NCBI GenBank assembly: GCA_031399085.1
Contig: JANNOQ010000033.1
Span: 372,001 to 436,000 of the forward strand
DNA from: R-RK-3 sp031399085
Lineage (GTDB): Bacteria > Pseudomonadota > Alphaproteobacteria > Rhizobiales > Rhodomicrobiaceae
Direction of reading: 5' to 3'
Length of the DNA stretch: 64,000 nt
Both the position numbers and the translations under genes were made by a program. Below, piece by piece: positions 1 through 8,942 of this stretch. Every line of letters starts with the position of its first letter. Position 1 is the stretch's first letter. Under the pieces are notes generated by a model. The model was not told where the DNA came from and ran no database searches. It saw only the letters and a list, made by a program, of their open reading frames with translations.

Positions 1-309
1 GCGCCTGAGCGGCATCCCCGCCACCGCGACGAGGTCTTTCACCGTCACTGGCACGCCATCGAGCTGTGAGAGCGGCGCGCCCGCCCGGTAGCGCGCTTCA
101 GATGCGGAGGCCATGGCGAGCGTTGCCTCGCGATCGACATGGACGATGGAATTGATGGGCGCGTCGAGGTCTGCGATGCGATCCAGCAGCATCCCCGCGA
201 TTTCCACAGGCGATAGCTCCCGCGATTGGAACCCGCGCGCGAGGCTAGCGGCGTCGAGATAGGCCGCGCCTTCCCCGGCGCTTCCGTTGAGTTGACCCAC
301 TGATTTCAT
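1..309 (-). CDS. Amidase-signature family protein, N-terminal part (cut by window edge)
   Basis: Only the first 103 codons lie in the window; the gene continues past base 1. The protein starts MKSVGQLNGSAGEG and carries, near residue 90, GVPVTVKDLVAVAGMPLR, the stretch of amidase-signature enzymes that holds the catalytic lysine of the Ser-cisSer-Lys triad (VKD). Members hydrolyse amides (amidases, allophanate hydrolase, GatA). It is the last visible gene of the leftward operon that encodes a GS-like ligase and a class I amidotransferase, so a role in the same nitrogen-compound catabolism is inferred. A 197-base gap separates it from the upstream ligase gene, the largest gap in this operon, so a separate promoter is possible. 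The exact substrate cannot be told from the N-terminus. Confidence 0.8.
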   Translation of the reverse strand, partial: MKSVGQLNGSAGEGAAYLDAASLARGFQSRELSPVEIAGMLLDRIADLDAPINSIVHVDREATLAMASASEARYRAGAPLSQLDGVPVTVKDLVAVAGMPLRR

Positions 310-506
310 GTCATCCAACGTCCATCGCTCCGACTGTCTTACAGCGCTCCGAAGCTCATCGCCGTCTCCGTGGGGACAGGGCTGGGGTGATGAGGTGTAT
401 CCTATCCGATAGTTCGTAACCTAACACGCTTACCCGCGCTCCTTCGCCCATGGGAGAGCGTGCGGGGCAACTCCGGCCACGAATGGCTCATTCGACCCCC
501 TGCCCT

Positions 507-1892
507 TCAATACAGCTCAAAATATTCCGCAATCTCGGCCGGCGGGATCTCATCGCGCAGGCGGGCCGTCTCCTGGCGCTTCATCGCCAGATAGACCTTC
601 ACGAACTCCTCGCCCAGGACATCCCGCAACGCCATGTCCGCCTCGAAGGCGTCGAGCGCGTCGTCCATTTCGGTCGGGAGCTTGGCGTAGCTCGCATCGT
701 CCTCCTTTGGGCCGGAGCCGGCGGGGATCAGCTCACGCTCCTGCATCAGGCCGAGCAGCCCCGCCCCGATCGTGCTGGCGGCCACCAGATAGGGGTTCGA
801 CAATGCCGAGGGCACGCGCACCTCCATATGCATCGACTGGTCCGGGGCCGCCTTGACGCGCACGCTGGCGGAGCGGTCCTGAATGCCCCAAGAAATGTTC
901 GAGGGCGCATAGGTGCGCGGGCGGATGCGGCGATAGCAATTCGGCGTCGGGTTCCAGATCGCCATGGCCGCGCGCATATGGTCGAGCACGCCCTGGATGA
1001 AGCTGCGGAAGGTCTTCGAAAAGGCATTCTCGCCGCCCAGATCGAGAAAGGCGTTCTGGCCGGTCGCCTTGTCGATCAACGAGACGTGGAAATGCGAGCA
1101 GCTGCCCGACAACCCCTTATAGGGCTTGGTCATGAACGTCGCGAGCAGGCCCTGCTTGAGCAGAAATTCCTTCACCGTGCCCTTGAAGACGAAGGCGCAG
1201 TCCGCAGCGGCGATGCCATCCAGCGCGGAATAGTTGATCTCGATCTGGCCTGGCCCGTGTTCAACATTATAGGTAATGATGTCGATCCCTTGCGCCTTGC
1301 AAATCTGGATCAAGGCGTCGATGGCCGGGTTCTGGTGCGTGCGGGCTGTGGCGAAGATCGGCTGGCCGCCGAAGATCGGTTTACGGCTTTCGGCATCGAC
1401 GACATAGAACTCATATTCATGCCCCATTTTCACCGTGTAGCCGAGCTGGTCGGCCAGCAGCAGCATTTTCTTTAGCAGGAGCCGGGGCGCGGCCATTTGC
1501 GGGCGGCCATCGTACCACATGGTGTCGCAGATCACGCGGCCGGTCTTGTCTAGCCAAGGCACCGGCGTCAGGGTGGCCGGATCGAGCACCATCACGCAGT
1601 CGGTGTAGTTCACCTCCTCGTTGTAGCCGGAGTTCTTCACCGGGATCGAGTAGCTGTCGAGCGCGACCGTGCCGCCATAAAGGTTAAGGCCGGTGCGCAT
1701 ATAGCCGGCGATGTGATCGACGGGGATGGTCTTGCCCCGGCTCATGCCCGCCATGTCGGCGATCTCGAAGCGGACCTGTTCAAAACCCGCCGCCTTGACC
1801 TTGGCGACGAAAGCCTCCGCCTCCTCGCGCGTCGAAAGTTTTAAGGCCGGCATGGTGTCCCTGGTCATACCGGGCTCGATCATCTTCAGCAT
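507..1892 (-). CDS. Glutamine-synthetase-like gamma-glutamyl amide ligase
   Basis: A 461-residue GS-fold enzyme (beta-grasp plus catalytic domain). Metal and substrate residues are all visible: GHEYEF (paired glutamates), EHGPGQIEIN, GSCSHFHVSL (in place of GSGMHCH), QDRSASVR and MEVRVPSALSNPYL. It should be catalytically competent for ATP-dependent ligation of glutamate to ammonia or an amine. The context argues for a catabolic gamma-glutamyl ligase (PuuA, IpuC or GMAS-like) rather than housekeeping GlnA: it sits between a class I amidotransferase and an amidase in an ABC-transporter operon. An in-frame ATG at 1946 would overlap the upstream gene. I chose ATG 1892, which has GGAG 7 bases upstream and lies 19 bases after the preceding stop. 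The amine specificity is unknown. Confidence 0.85.
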   Translation of the reverse strand: MLKMIEPGMTRDTMPALKLSTREEAEAFVAKVKAAGFEQVRFEIADMAGMSRGKTIPVDHIAGYMRTGLNLYGGTVALDSYSIPVKNSGYNEEVNYTDCVMVLDPATLTPVPWLDKTGRVICDTMWYDGRPQMAAPRLLLKKMLLLADQLGYTVKMGHEYEFYVVDAESRKPIFGGQPIFATARTHQNPAIDALIQICKAQGIDIITYNVEHGPGQIEINYSALDGIAAADCAFVFKGTVKEFLLKQGLLATFMTKPYKGLSGSCSHFHVSLIDKATGQNAFLDLGGENAFSKTFRSFIQGVLDHMRAAMAIWNPTPNCYRRIRPRTYAPSNISWGIQDRSASVRVKAAPDQSMHMEVRVPSALSNPYLVAASTIGAGLLGLMQERELIPAGSGPKEDDASYAKLPTEMDDALDAFEADMALRDVLGEEFVKVYLAMKRQETARLRDEIPPAEIAEYFELY

Positions 1893-1911
1893 TTTCGTGC
1901 TCCGTTCGATG

Positions 1912-2664
1912 CTAGCTGCCGTTCGCCAAAAGAGGAGATTTGCCATTTGCCGCCGCCGCGATGCTCATCATGTTGCTGTTCAGCAGGCGGGCGGCCGCGT
2001 TAAAGGCCGGCAGCCGCGCCGCGACCACGCCGTCGAGGGCCGCCGCAGCCTCCGCGCCGAGCGCCTGCTCGAGGCTGGCGAGATAGGGTGGGATCCGCTT
2101 CCAATCGCCGACTGTTTCGTCCGTCAGCTCGACATGAAACTGGAAGCCGTAGGCGTATTTGCCCCAGCGCATGGCCTGCACCTTGCAGTCGGCGTTTCCG
2201 GCCAGGATTTTTGAGCCCTCGGGAAGGCGCGCAACCTCCGCACCATGCCATTGGAACGTCTCAAGCGTTGGACCGAAGCCGGCCAGGATCGGGTCGCTCT
2301 GCCCAGCTGCGGTCAGTTCAACATTGGCGAGGCCGACTTCTGGTGTCGGCATCGGACGCACTAAACCGCCGAGCGCGTCGGCCAGAAGCTGATGGCCGAG
2401 GCAGATGCCAAGATAGGGCTTTCCCAGCGTCACCACCCAATGCTTGATCGCAGCTTTTTCCGGCGCCATCCAGAGATGCTCATCCTCCTCCCAGACATCC
2501 ATCGGTCCACCCATCACAACCAGCAGGTCGTAGGCATCGAGCGGCGGGATCGGCTCACCCGCATCCAGCTCGACGGCGGTCCAGCGATGACCAGCCTCGT
2601 TCCAGAAATCTCGGAAGATGCCCGGATGCTCGCAGTCGACGTGCTGGAAAACCAATATATTCAT
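1912..2664 (-). CDS. Class I glutamine amidotransferase / gamma-glutamyl hydrolase-like protein
   Basis: A 250-residue stand-alone GATase-1 domain starting MNILVFQHVDCEHPGIF, typical of the GMP-synthase-like amidotransferase family. The triad is intact: nucleophile Cys in GICLGHQLLADALGG, and His and Glu in FQFHVEL. No synthetase domain is fused, so it probably acts as a hydrolase of a glutamine- or gamma-glutamyl-type amide. With the GS-like ligase next door, a ligate-then-hydrolyse cycle like PuuA/PuuD or IpuC/IpuF is the simplest reading (inference). A longer frame begins at 2721 in an ATGA overlap with the upstream oxidoreductase, but the conserved family start and an AGGG stretch favour ATG 2664. 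Confidence 0.8.
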   Translation of the reverse strand: MNILVFQHVDCEHPGIFRDFWNEAGHRWTAVELDAGEPIPPLDAYDLLVVMGGPMDVWEEDEHLWMAPEKAAIKHWVVTLGKPYLGICLGHQLLADALGGLVRPMPTPEVGLANVELTAAGQSDPILAGFGPTLETFQWHGAEVARLPEGSKILAGNADCKVQAMRWGKYAYGFQFHVELTDETVGDWKRIPPYLASLEQALGAEAAAALDGVVAARLPAFNAAARLLNSNMMSIAAAANGKSPLLANGS

Positions 2665-2717
2665 GCGCCCTCGGTATGAAATTGCGCGGTCGGACCCGCG
2701 CTTTGTGGCATTTCCTG

Positions 2718-4763
2718 TCATTCCGCTGCGTCGAGTCGCAGGATTTCGACCTCAATGCCGTGCACGGTCGTGCTCTCGGCGATGTCGCTCTTGGCGCCGG
2801 AGAACAGCGCGTTGATATTGGCGTTGCCATGCTCGGGGTCGGGCCACCAGCCTTTGTAGACGATGCCCGCGCCCGGCTGCGCCGCCTCGGAGATTCTGAC
2901 CGTGACGGCGAGGCGGCCATGCTGGTTGCTAAGCAGGACCCGGTCGCCCTTGCTGAGGCCGCGCGCCGACGCGTCGTCCGGATGCAGCGTGACCAAGGGC
3001 GGGCCAACGCGCCTGCGGATGACCGGATCGTTGCCGTAGCTGGAATTCATCTGCCACAGACCGGCGGGCGACAGGATACGCAATGCGCCGCCGGCCGGAC
3101 GCGCATCGGCATGAGGCTGCGGCAGGCGCGGCAAGCCTTGCGCGGCGGCGCGGTCGCTGGCGATCTCGATCTTGCCGGAGGGGGTTGCGAAGGCGAGGCT
3201 TTCGAATTGAATGCGCGTCTCGGGGAACAGCGTGACCGTGCCGCGCTCGGCCAGATCGGCGAACGTGCCCTCGAACGGCGTCTGCGCGAGGAGGCGGTTC
3301 AGCAGGTCGCCATCGCTTTCGTGCAGAGCCTCGTCGTCAAGGCCCATCGTCGCGGCGAGGCGGCGGAAAATCTCCTGGTTCGGCAGGGCCGTGCCGGGAG
3401 GATCGCCGGCCTTCACCTGCGCGGAGAGCGTCAGGTCGAAATAGGACAGCACGAGATCGTCGAACTCCAAAAAGCTGGCCGCCGGCAGGACAAGATCGGC
3501 ATAGGCGGTCGTCTGCGTATGGAACAGGTCGATGGCGACGTGGAACAGATTCTCGCGTTGGAGCGCACGGCGCAGACGGCCTTGCTGCGGCGAGGAGGCG
3601 GCCGGATTGTTGTTCCAATTGACGAAAGCGCGAGCGCGCGCCGGATCTTCCAGCGTCGCCGCGAGATCCATATGGCTGATCGCCGGCACCGGCTCGCGTG
3701 CGAGCAAGGGCGCGGTCAGCGTGTCCATCTTGATGCCGCGCCCGGCCGGGCCGTTCATGTAGAGAAACCCCGAGCCTGGCTTGCCGAGATTTCCCGTCAT
3801 CGCGATCAGCGCGGCGAGCGCGCGGAAGACATTGCCACCGCGCGGCTGACGCTGCACACCCTGGCCGAGCCAGAGCAGCGACGGGCCTTCGGCGTAGACA
3901 AGCGCGGTTCTCTCGATCAGCGCAGCGGGAACACCCGTGACGTTCTCCGCCCATTCCGGCGTCGCGGCCTCGATGTCCGCCGCCAGCGCATTGAGCCCCA
4001 GCACATGGCTTGCGATGAAAGGCTCGTCCATCAGGCCTTCGCGGTGGATCACATGCATCATGGCAAAGGTCAGCGCAGCATCCGAACCTGGAAACAGCTT
4101 TAGATGCAAATCCGCCGCAAGCGCTGTCTGATGGCCGATCGGATCGATGGCGATCACCATCGCGCCGCCCGCCTTGGCGTCGGCGAGCCAGCCCGTGTCC
4201 TGATGCGGCGCGGAGTGGGACGGGTTCGCGCCCCAGACCAGGATGGTCCGTGCATCCTTAGCGGTGCGCGGGTCGAAGCCTTCCAGGGAATTACCGAAGA
4301 CGAGGTCGAGCGCGGCGTGGCCTGCCTTGTTGCAGACAGTGTCGGGATCGACTTCGGTCGCGCCGATGCGATTGAAAAAGCGGATCGGATACCAGCCGCC
4401 GATCAGGCCAACCGTGCCGGTGTAATGCGTATGCAGGATCGAGCGAGCCGCGCCTTCGTTGATGAGCCGCCCGAAGCGCGCCCCGATCTCGCCGAGCGCC
4501 GCGTCCCAACTCACCGGCTCGAATTCGCCCGCGCCCTTCTTGCCCACGCGCTTGAGCGGCGCCGACAGCCGCAAGCCCGAATCGCGCCAGGCGCCATTAT
4601 AGGCGATCGCGCATTTGCCGCAGAGCTTGCCCTTGGTGATCGCATGATCGGGATCGCCCAAAACCTTGGCGATCACGCCGCCCCGGCGAACAACCACCAT
4701 GCCGCACGCGTCGTAGCAATCACGCGGGCAGGTGGTTTTGACGATGTCGCCGTCAACGGACAT
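2718..4763 (-). CDS. Molybdopterin (bis-MGD) oxidoreductase with N-terminal [4Fe-4S] site
   Basis: A 681-residue DMSO-reductase-superfamily enzyme. The N-terminus has TTCPRDCYDACGM followed by KLCGKC, the four-cysteine ligand set of an FS0 [4Fe-4S] cluster. The likely molybdenum ligand is the Cys in DTVCNKAGHAALDL (about residue 140), as in formate dehydrogenase, nitrate reductase and thiosulfate-reductase relatives. A C-terminal molydopterin-dinucleotide-binding domain (SSYGNDPVIRRR to HPDDASARGLSKGDRVLLSN) completes the fold. There is no Tat signal, so it is cytoplasmic. No electron-transfer subunit gene is adjacent. It lies 27 bases downstream of the ABC ATPase and overlaps the amidotransferase frame, so it belongs to the operon. 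MobA/MobB, which would build its cofactor, are encoded at 57959-59139. The substrate is unknown; an oxidation or oxyanion/N-oxide step in the pathway is only inferred. Confidence 0.85.
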   Translation of the reverse strand: MSVDGDIVKTTCPRDCYDACGMVVVRRGGVIAKVLGDPDHAITKGKLCGKCAIAYNGAWRDSGLRLSAPLKRVGKKGAGEFEPVSWDAALGEIGARFGRLINEGAARSILHTHYTGTVGLIGGWYPIRFFNRIGATEVDPDTVCNKAGHAALDLVFGNSLEGFDPRTAKDARTILVWGANPSHSAPHQDTGWLADAKAGGAMVIAIDPIGHQTALAADLHLKLFPGSDAALTFAMMHVIHREGLMDEPFIASHVLGLNALAADIEAATPEWAENVTGVPAALIERTALVYAEGPSLLWLGQGVQRQPRGGNVFRALAALIAMTGNLGKPGSGFLYMNGPAGRGIKMDTLTAPLLAREPVPAISHMDLAATLEDPARARAFVNWNNNPAASSPQQGRLRRALQRENLFHVAIDLFHTQTTAYADLVLPAASFLEFDDLVLSYFDLTLSAQVKAGDPPGTALPNQEIFRRLAATMGLDDEALHESDGDLLNRLLAQTPFEGTFADLAERGTVTLFPETRIQFESLAFATPSGKIEIASDRAAAQGLPRLPQPHADARPAGGALRILSPAGLWQMNSSYGNDPVIRRRVGPPLVTLHPDDASARGLSKGDRVLLSNQHGRLAVTVRISEAAQPGAGIVYKGWWPDPEHGNANINALFSGAKSDIAESTTVHGIEVEILRLDAAE

Positions 4764-4790
4764 GAATGGTTCCCCCTGTCGTTTCGTTGC

Positions 4791-5930
4791 TCATGCGATG
4801 CGCAATCCGGTAATTTTGTCGAAAGCCGATATCCGATTCAGATCGAGCGTCAGGCTGACTGAATCGCCGGGCGCAAGCTTTCGAGCCGCCGCCGCCGCGA
4901 GGACGAGACGCAGCTCGGCATTGGCATTGTTCACCGTTAGCGTCGATTTCAGCCCCAGCGGCTCGATATCCACGACCTTGGCGCTAATCTGCGCGGTGGA
5001 CGGCTCGGCGAGCGCCAAATGCTCGGGCCGGATGCCCGCCTCAAATTCCGGTGCGGCCTTGACGAGCGCGGCGGCGAGATGGCGCGGCACAGGCATCGCC
5101 GCTCCAGCGAGGTGAATTCGGCCGCCCTCCGCCGGCTCGAAGCGGGCGGCCACCAGATTGATCTCCGGGGCGCCGACAAAGCGGGCGGTCTCCCTGTCAG
5201 CAGGGTAATCGTAGAGCGTTTGCGGATCGGCAATCTGCACCACACGGCTGGCGCGCAGCATGATAACGCGGTCGGCGATCGCCATGGCTTCGGCGAAATC
5301 GGGGGTCGCGAGCAGGAAGGTCGAGCTAATCTCGCGCTGAAGGCGTTTCAGCTCGGCGCGCAATTCGATGCGCAGCATGGCGTCCAGGCTTGAGAGCGGC
5401 TCGTCTAGCAGAAACAGGCCGGGGTCTCGAACAAGGGCACGGCCGAGCGCGACGCGCTGGCGCTCGCCGCCGCTCATGGTTTTGGGCAGGCGGTCCAGCA
5501 CATGCGAGATATGCAGCGTTTTTGCCATCTCAGCCGCCCGCGCTTTCGCCTCCATGCGCGACAAGCCGCGCAGGCTCAGTGGATAGGCGATGTTTTCGAG
5601 GCCGGATTTGTTGGGGTAGAGGGCGAGATTGTCGAAGATCATCGCGATGTCGCGGTCCTTCGGCTGAAGGCCCGCCATGTCGCGCCCGCGCATGGTGATG
5701 ACGCCGGCATCAAGGCGGTCGAGCCCGGCAATCAGGCGCAATGTGGTGGTCTTGCCGGCACCGGCCGGGCCGAGCAGCACAGTCATCGACGCCTCGGGCA
5801 CGCCGAAACTAACGCCGTCCAGCGCCTGCGTCGAACGGAAGCGTTTCGACAAGCCGTCGACCTGTAATGCTGGAGCTGTCCCACCGGCGAGCGGCGCAGC
5901 TTCCGAAAGATCGGGCTTTGTCAGCATCAT
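4791..5930 (-). CDS. ABC importer ATPase, GlpS-like, with altered Q- and H-loops
   Basis: A 379-residue CUT1/MalK-type nucleotide-binding subunit with a C-terminal TOBE/OB domain (EAGIRPEHLALAEP). Walker A GPAGAGKTTT, signature MSGGERQRVA and Walker B LFLLDEPLSSLD are canonical. The Q-loop reads MIFDNLALYP, with Asp where MVFQNYALYP has Gln. The switch histidine position reads LLATPDF instead of YVTHDQ. It overlaps the next ATPase gene by 4 bases (ATGA), so the two are probably made together and form a heterodimer. Such two-ATPase importers are known for glycerol (GlpS/GlpT). The frame is intact, so this is a specialised subunit rather than a decayed gene. Confidence 0.9.
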   Translation of the reverse strand: MMLTKPDLSEAAPLAGGTAPALQVDGLSKRFRSTQALDGVSFGVPEASMTVLLGPAGAGKTTTLRLIAGLDRLDAGVITMRGRDMAGLQPKDRDIAMIFDNLALYPNKSGLENIAYPLSLRGLSRMEAKARAAEMAKTLHISHVLDRLPKTMSGGERQRVALGRALVRDPGLFLLDEPLSSLDAMLRIELRAELKRLQREISSTFLLATPDFAEAMAIADRVIMLRASRVVQIADPQTLYDYPADRETARFVGAPEINLVAARFEPAEGGRIHLAGAAMPVPRHLAAALVKAAPEFEAGIRPEHLALAEPSTAQISAKVVDIEPLGLKSTLTVNNANAELRLVLAAAAARKLAPGDSVSLTLDLNRISAFDKITGLRIA

Positions 5931-7024
5931 GCCACGAGCCGCCTGTTACTTTCGCCGCTGAACAGGATGAAGCTTGCAGGATCGGCCGCGACGCCAACCG
6001 CCTGTCCCTCCTGCGGACGCTCGGCCCCGCCCGTGACGACCTTCAGCGCGACGCCACCGGTTTCCACCGTGACGACGGTTTCGGGCCCGCGCGGCTCGAC
6101 CAGCGTCACCTTGGCCTGCAGCGGCGCGTCGCCCGTTGGCAGCAGCCCCAGCGCCTCGGGCCTGATGCCCAGAATGACCGGCTCGCCGGGCGGTACGATC
6201 CGCGCAGCCGCGACCGCGCCGAGCGGCAGAACCAGCCCCTGTTCTTGGAAGACTGGCCCCGCCGCGCCGCGCTCGATCCTGCCGCGAACCAGGTTCATCG
6301 GCGGGGACCCGAGGAAGCTGGCGACAAAAACATGGTCCGGCGTGTCGTAGACGGTGGCGGTCTTGTCGATCTGGCGGATTTTCCCCGCGCTCATCACCGC
6401 GATCCGGTCGGCGAGCGATAAAGCTTCGATCTGGTCGTGCGTGACATAGATGATGGTCAGCCCGATCTCGCGTTGCAGCCTGCGCAATTCGCGCCGCATG
6501 GTGAGACGCGCGCCGGCCTCCAGATTGGACAGCGGCTCATCCAGCAAGAGGATGGCGGGCTTGGTCACCAGGGTTCGGCCAATCGCGACGCGCTGCAATT
6601 CGGAGCCGCCCAGATCGCGGGCGCGGGCGCGCAGCCGGTCGCCCATGCCGAGCAGCTCGGCGACCTCACCGACGGCCTTGGCGATCTCGGCCTTCGATTG
6701 GCCCCGTACGCTAAGCCCGAAGGCCAGATTCTGCGCCACCGTCATATGCGTGAAGACGGCGTAATCCTGGAAGACGAGGCCGATATTGCGCGCGGCCGGC
6801 GCAAGGCCGACGACCGAGCGCCCATCGATGCGGATGTCCCCCGAACTTGGCTCTTCCATGCCGACGATCAGATTGAGGGTGGTGGACTTGCCGCATCCGG
6901 ACGGACCCAGGAGCGCCAGTGTCTCACCGGCGGCGACGGTCAAATGGACACCGTCGACGGCGGGAATGGCTCCTCCGGTGAAGTCCTTGCGCAAGCCTAT
7001 GAGTTCGAGTTTTGGCGCGGTCAT
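5927..7024 (-). CDS. ABC importer ATPase, GlpT-like, with altered signature motif
   Basis: A 365-residue partner ATPase. Walker A GPSGCGKSTT, Q-loop VFQDYAVFTH, Walker B ILLLDEPLSNLE and H-loop IYVTHDQIEA are canonical, but the ABC signature reads DLGGSELQRVA instead of LSGGQQQRVA. A C-terminal TOBE domain (ILGIRPEALGL) is present. I set the start at ATG 7024, which overlaps the stop of the upstream permease by 4 bases; the open frame extends further upstream but only through permease coding sequence. Together with the neighbouring ATPase it should power import through the two permeases encoded just upstream. Confidence 0.9.
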   Translation of the reverse strand: MTAPKLELIGLRKDFTGGAIPAVDGVHLTVAAGETLALLGPSGCGKSTTLNLIVGMEEPSSGDIRIDGRSVVGLAPAARNIGLVFQDYAVFTHMTVAQNLAFGLSVRGQSKAEIAKAVGEVAELLGMGDRLRARARDLGGSELQRVAIGRTLVTKPAILLLDEPLSNLEAGARLTMRRELRRLQREIGLTIIYVTHDQIEALSLADRIAVMSAGKIRQIDKTATVYDTPDHVFVASFLGSPPMNLVRGRIERGAAGPVFQEQGLVLPLGAVAAARIVPPGEPVILGIRPEALGLLPTGDAPLQAKVTLVEPRGPETVVTVETGGVALKVVTGGAERPQEGQAVGVAADPASFILFSGESNRRLVA

Positions 7025-7881
7025 CGCTTCACCGCCCCGAAGGTCATGCCGCGCGCAAGGTGCGACTGGATGAGGTAACCGCCGATCACCAAGGGCAGCA
7101 TGGCCAGCACCGCAAGCGCGGCCTGCACGCCGTAAAGCGTACCGGCCGTCGCGGTGACGTATTTTGCGAGCTGTACCGGAATGGTGACGACGTTGGAGTA
7201 GGACAGCACCAGCGCGAACAGGAACTCCGACCAGTTCAGGATGAAGACGAACATGGTCGTCGCGAACAGACCGCCCCGGATCAGCGGGATGGTGACGGTC
7301 AGATGCGCCATCAGCCGCGAGCGGCCGTCCATCATCGCCGCCTCCTCGATCTCGCGCGGGAGATCGTTGACGAAGCTGTTCAGCATCCAGGTGGAAAACG
7401 GCAGCGTCACCGCGACATAAATGGCGATCAACCCGGCATAGGTGTCGATCAGCCCGGCGCGGGAGAAGATGATGACGAACGGCACGGCGATCGCGGCGGG
7501 CGGGAACATCCGGCCGGAGAGGATGATGAGCGGGGTTGCGCGTCCGCCGCTGCCATAGCGGGAAATACCGATCGCGGCGAACAGGCCGATGCCGACCGAC
7601 AGCACCGTCGCGGTAATCGCCGCCAGCAGCGAGCCGAGCACGGCGGCAGTGGCAGACTGGCTGACGCCGCCGACGCCATATTCGCGGATCGCGTCCGGAT
7701 TGAACAGCGTGCGGAAATTGATCAGCGTCGGTTCGGCGGGCACCCAGATCGCGGGCGCGGCGTTCCAGTCCGTCGGCGGCTTGATCGAGGTCATGACGAT
7801 CCAGAACACCGGGAACAGCGTAACGGCGAGCGCGGCGGCCAGGATCAGCGCGAGCGGGAGCGTCAGCTTGCGGTTGGGCAT
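7021..7881 (-). CDS. ABC transporter permease (MalG/GlpQ-like)
   Basis: A 286-residue inner-membrane permease with six predicted helices. It starts MPNRKLTLPLALILAA and has the cytoplasmic coupling (EAA) loop EIEEAAMMDGRSRL near residue 180. It follows the partner permease with a one-base stop/start overlap (TGATG) and overlaps the ATPase gene downstream. The fold and length match binding-protein-dependent importers of the CUT1 group. It forms the transmembrane channel with the next-listed permease. Confidence 0.92.
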   Translation of the reverse strand: MPNRKLTLPLALILAAALAVTLFPVFWIVMTSIKPPTDWNAAPAIWVPAEPTLINFRTLFNPDAIREYGVGGVSQSATAAVLGSLLAAITATVLSVGIGLFAAIGISRYGSGGRATPLIILSGRMFPPAAIAVPFVIIFSRAGLIDTYAGLIAIYVAVTLPFSTWMLNSFVNDLPREIEEAAMMDGRSRLMAHLTVTIPLIRGGLFATTMFVFILNWSEFLFALVLSYSNVVTIPVQLAKYVTATAGTLYGVQAALAVLAMLPLVIGGYLIQSHLARGMTFGAVKR

Positions 7882-8864
7882 CAGCGGCGCTCCAGGAGCT
7901 GGTCGCGCACGGGTGTGAGCAGCAAATGAATGAGAAACAGGGTGCCGAGCAGCACGAGGAAGGCCGCCGCGGCGCCATAGGCAAGCTGGAAATCGTTGAA
8001 GGCGAGCTTGTAGATGTAGAGGCTGATGGTTTCGGTCGCGGTGCCGGGCCCGCCGCGCGTCAGCATGAACACTTCATCGAACAGCTTGATGATCTCCATG
8101 GCGCGCACGACGAAGGCGACGATGATGACCGGCTTCAGGATCGGCAGGACGACGCGCCAGAACACCTGCCGGGGCGTCGCGCCGAGGATGACGGCCGCGC
8201 GGACCTGGTTTTCGGGGATGGCGTTGAGCCCGGAAAGCAGGATCAGGAAGAACAGCGGCGTCCAGTGCCAGACTTCCGTGACGATGACGGTCGCCGTGGC
8301 GAGCGGCGCGCTGCGAAACCATTCGGGCGCGGCGCCGGCGCCGAAGATGAGTTCGATCATCTGGTTGATCGGGCCGTTCGACTGGAACAGCATCCAGAAC
8401 GTGTAGCCGACCACCACGGGCAGGATCATCATCGGCGTGAGGAAGGCCGAGAACAGCACGGATTTGCCGCGGAAGTCACGCAGGAACAGCACGGCAAGGC
8501 CGAGTCCGAGGCAGAATTCGAGTGACAGGCAGACGATAGACAGGATCAGCGTCCTCGCCACGGCTTCGACGAACCGGGTGTCATAGACCAGCAGTTCGCT
8601 GTAATTGGCCAAGCCGACGAATTGGGCATCGAACAGCGAGCCGCGCGTCGGCGACCAGTCGGTGAAGCTCATATAGAAGGCGACGAGCAGCGGGATCACG
8701 AGCACCAGCAGCGACACGATCTGTCCGGGCAGCGCGAACAGCCGCACGACCTCGAAGGTGCGCTTGCCCGTTCGCCCGGCGCGCTGGGGCACGCCGCTGC
8801 CTGAGGCTGACCACCCGGTTTCAGCCGCCGGGCTCGCTATGCTCGCGTCGGCCTGGACGCTCAT
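7881..8864 (-). CDS. ABC transporter permease (MalF/GlpP-like)
   Basis: A 327-residue inner-membrane permease with a hydrophilic N-terminus of about 40 residues followed by six predicted helices (first GQIVSLLVLVIPLLVAFYMS). The coupling loop is ENQVRAAVILGATPRQVFW. It lacks the large periplasmic loop of enteric MalF, as is usual for alphaproteobacterial CUT1 systems. It pairs with the downstream permease. It lies 78 bases after the solute-binding-protein gene; that gap is GC-rich and shows no further gene. Confidence 0.9.
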   Translation of the reverse strand: MSVQADASIASPAAETGWSASGSGVPQRAGRTGKRTFEVVRLFALPGQIVSLLVLVIPLLVAFYMSFTDWSPTRGSLFDAQFVGLANYSELLVYDTRFVEAVARTLILSIVCLSLEFCLGLGLAVLFLRDFRGKSVLFSAFLTPMMILPVVVGYTFWMLFQSNGPINQMIELIFGAGAAPEWFRSAPLATATVIVTEVWHWTPLFFLILLSGLNAIPENQVRAAVILGATPRQVFWRVVLPILKPVIIVAFVVRAMEIIKLFDEVFMLTRGGPGTATETISLYIYKLAFNDFQLAYGAAAAFLVLLGTLFLIHLLLTPVRDQLLERR

Positions 8865-8942
8865 GGAACTACCTCAATCTCTCGACGCCGCGGGCCCTGC
8901 CCTTCCCACGGGAGACGGCTTGCCGCCGCGGCGCGCGCCTGG

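Noticed and set aside
450..1475. A 341-codon plus-strand frame opposite the GS-like gene
   Set aside because: No ribosome site or recognisable motif; the opposite strand has all GS catalytic motifs.
2676..4103. A 475-codon open frame on the plus strand opposite the molybdopterin oxidoreductase
   Set aside because: Arg/Gly/Ala-rich translation with no family pattern; the minus strand carries the clear [4Fe-4S]/MGD enzyme, so this is a GC-rich shadow frame.
4791..5930. ABC ATPase as a decaying pseudogene because of Q-loop and H-loop changes
   Set aside because: The frame is full length, codon use is normal, Walker A/B and signature are intact, and the partner shows complementary changes, so specialisation is more likely.
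5927..7984. A 685-residue permease-ATPase fusion
   Set aside because: The extra N-terminal part is out-of-frame permease DNA; the ATPase start at 7024 overlaps the permease stop by ATGA.
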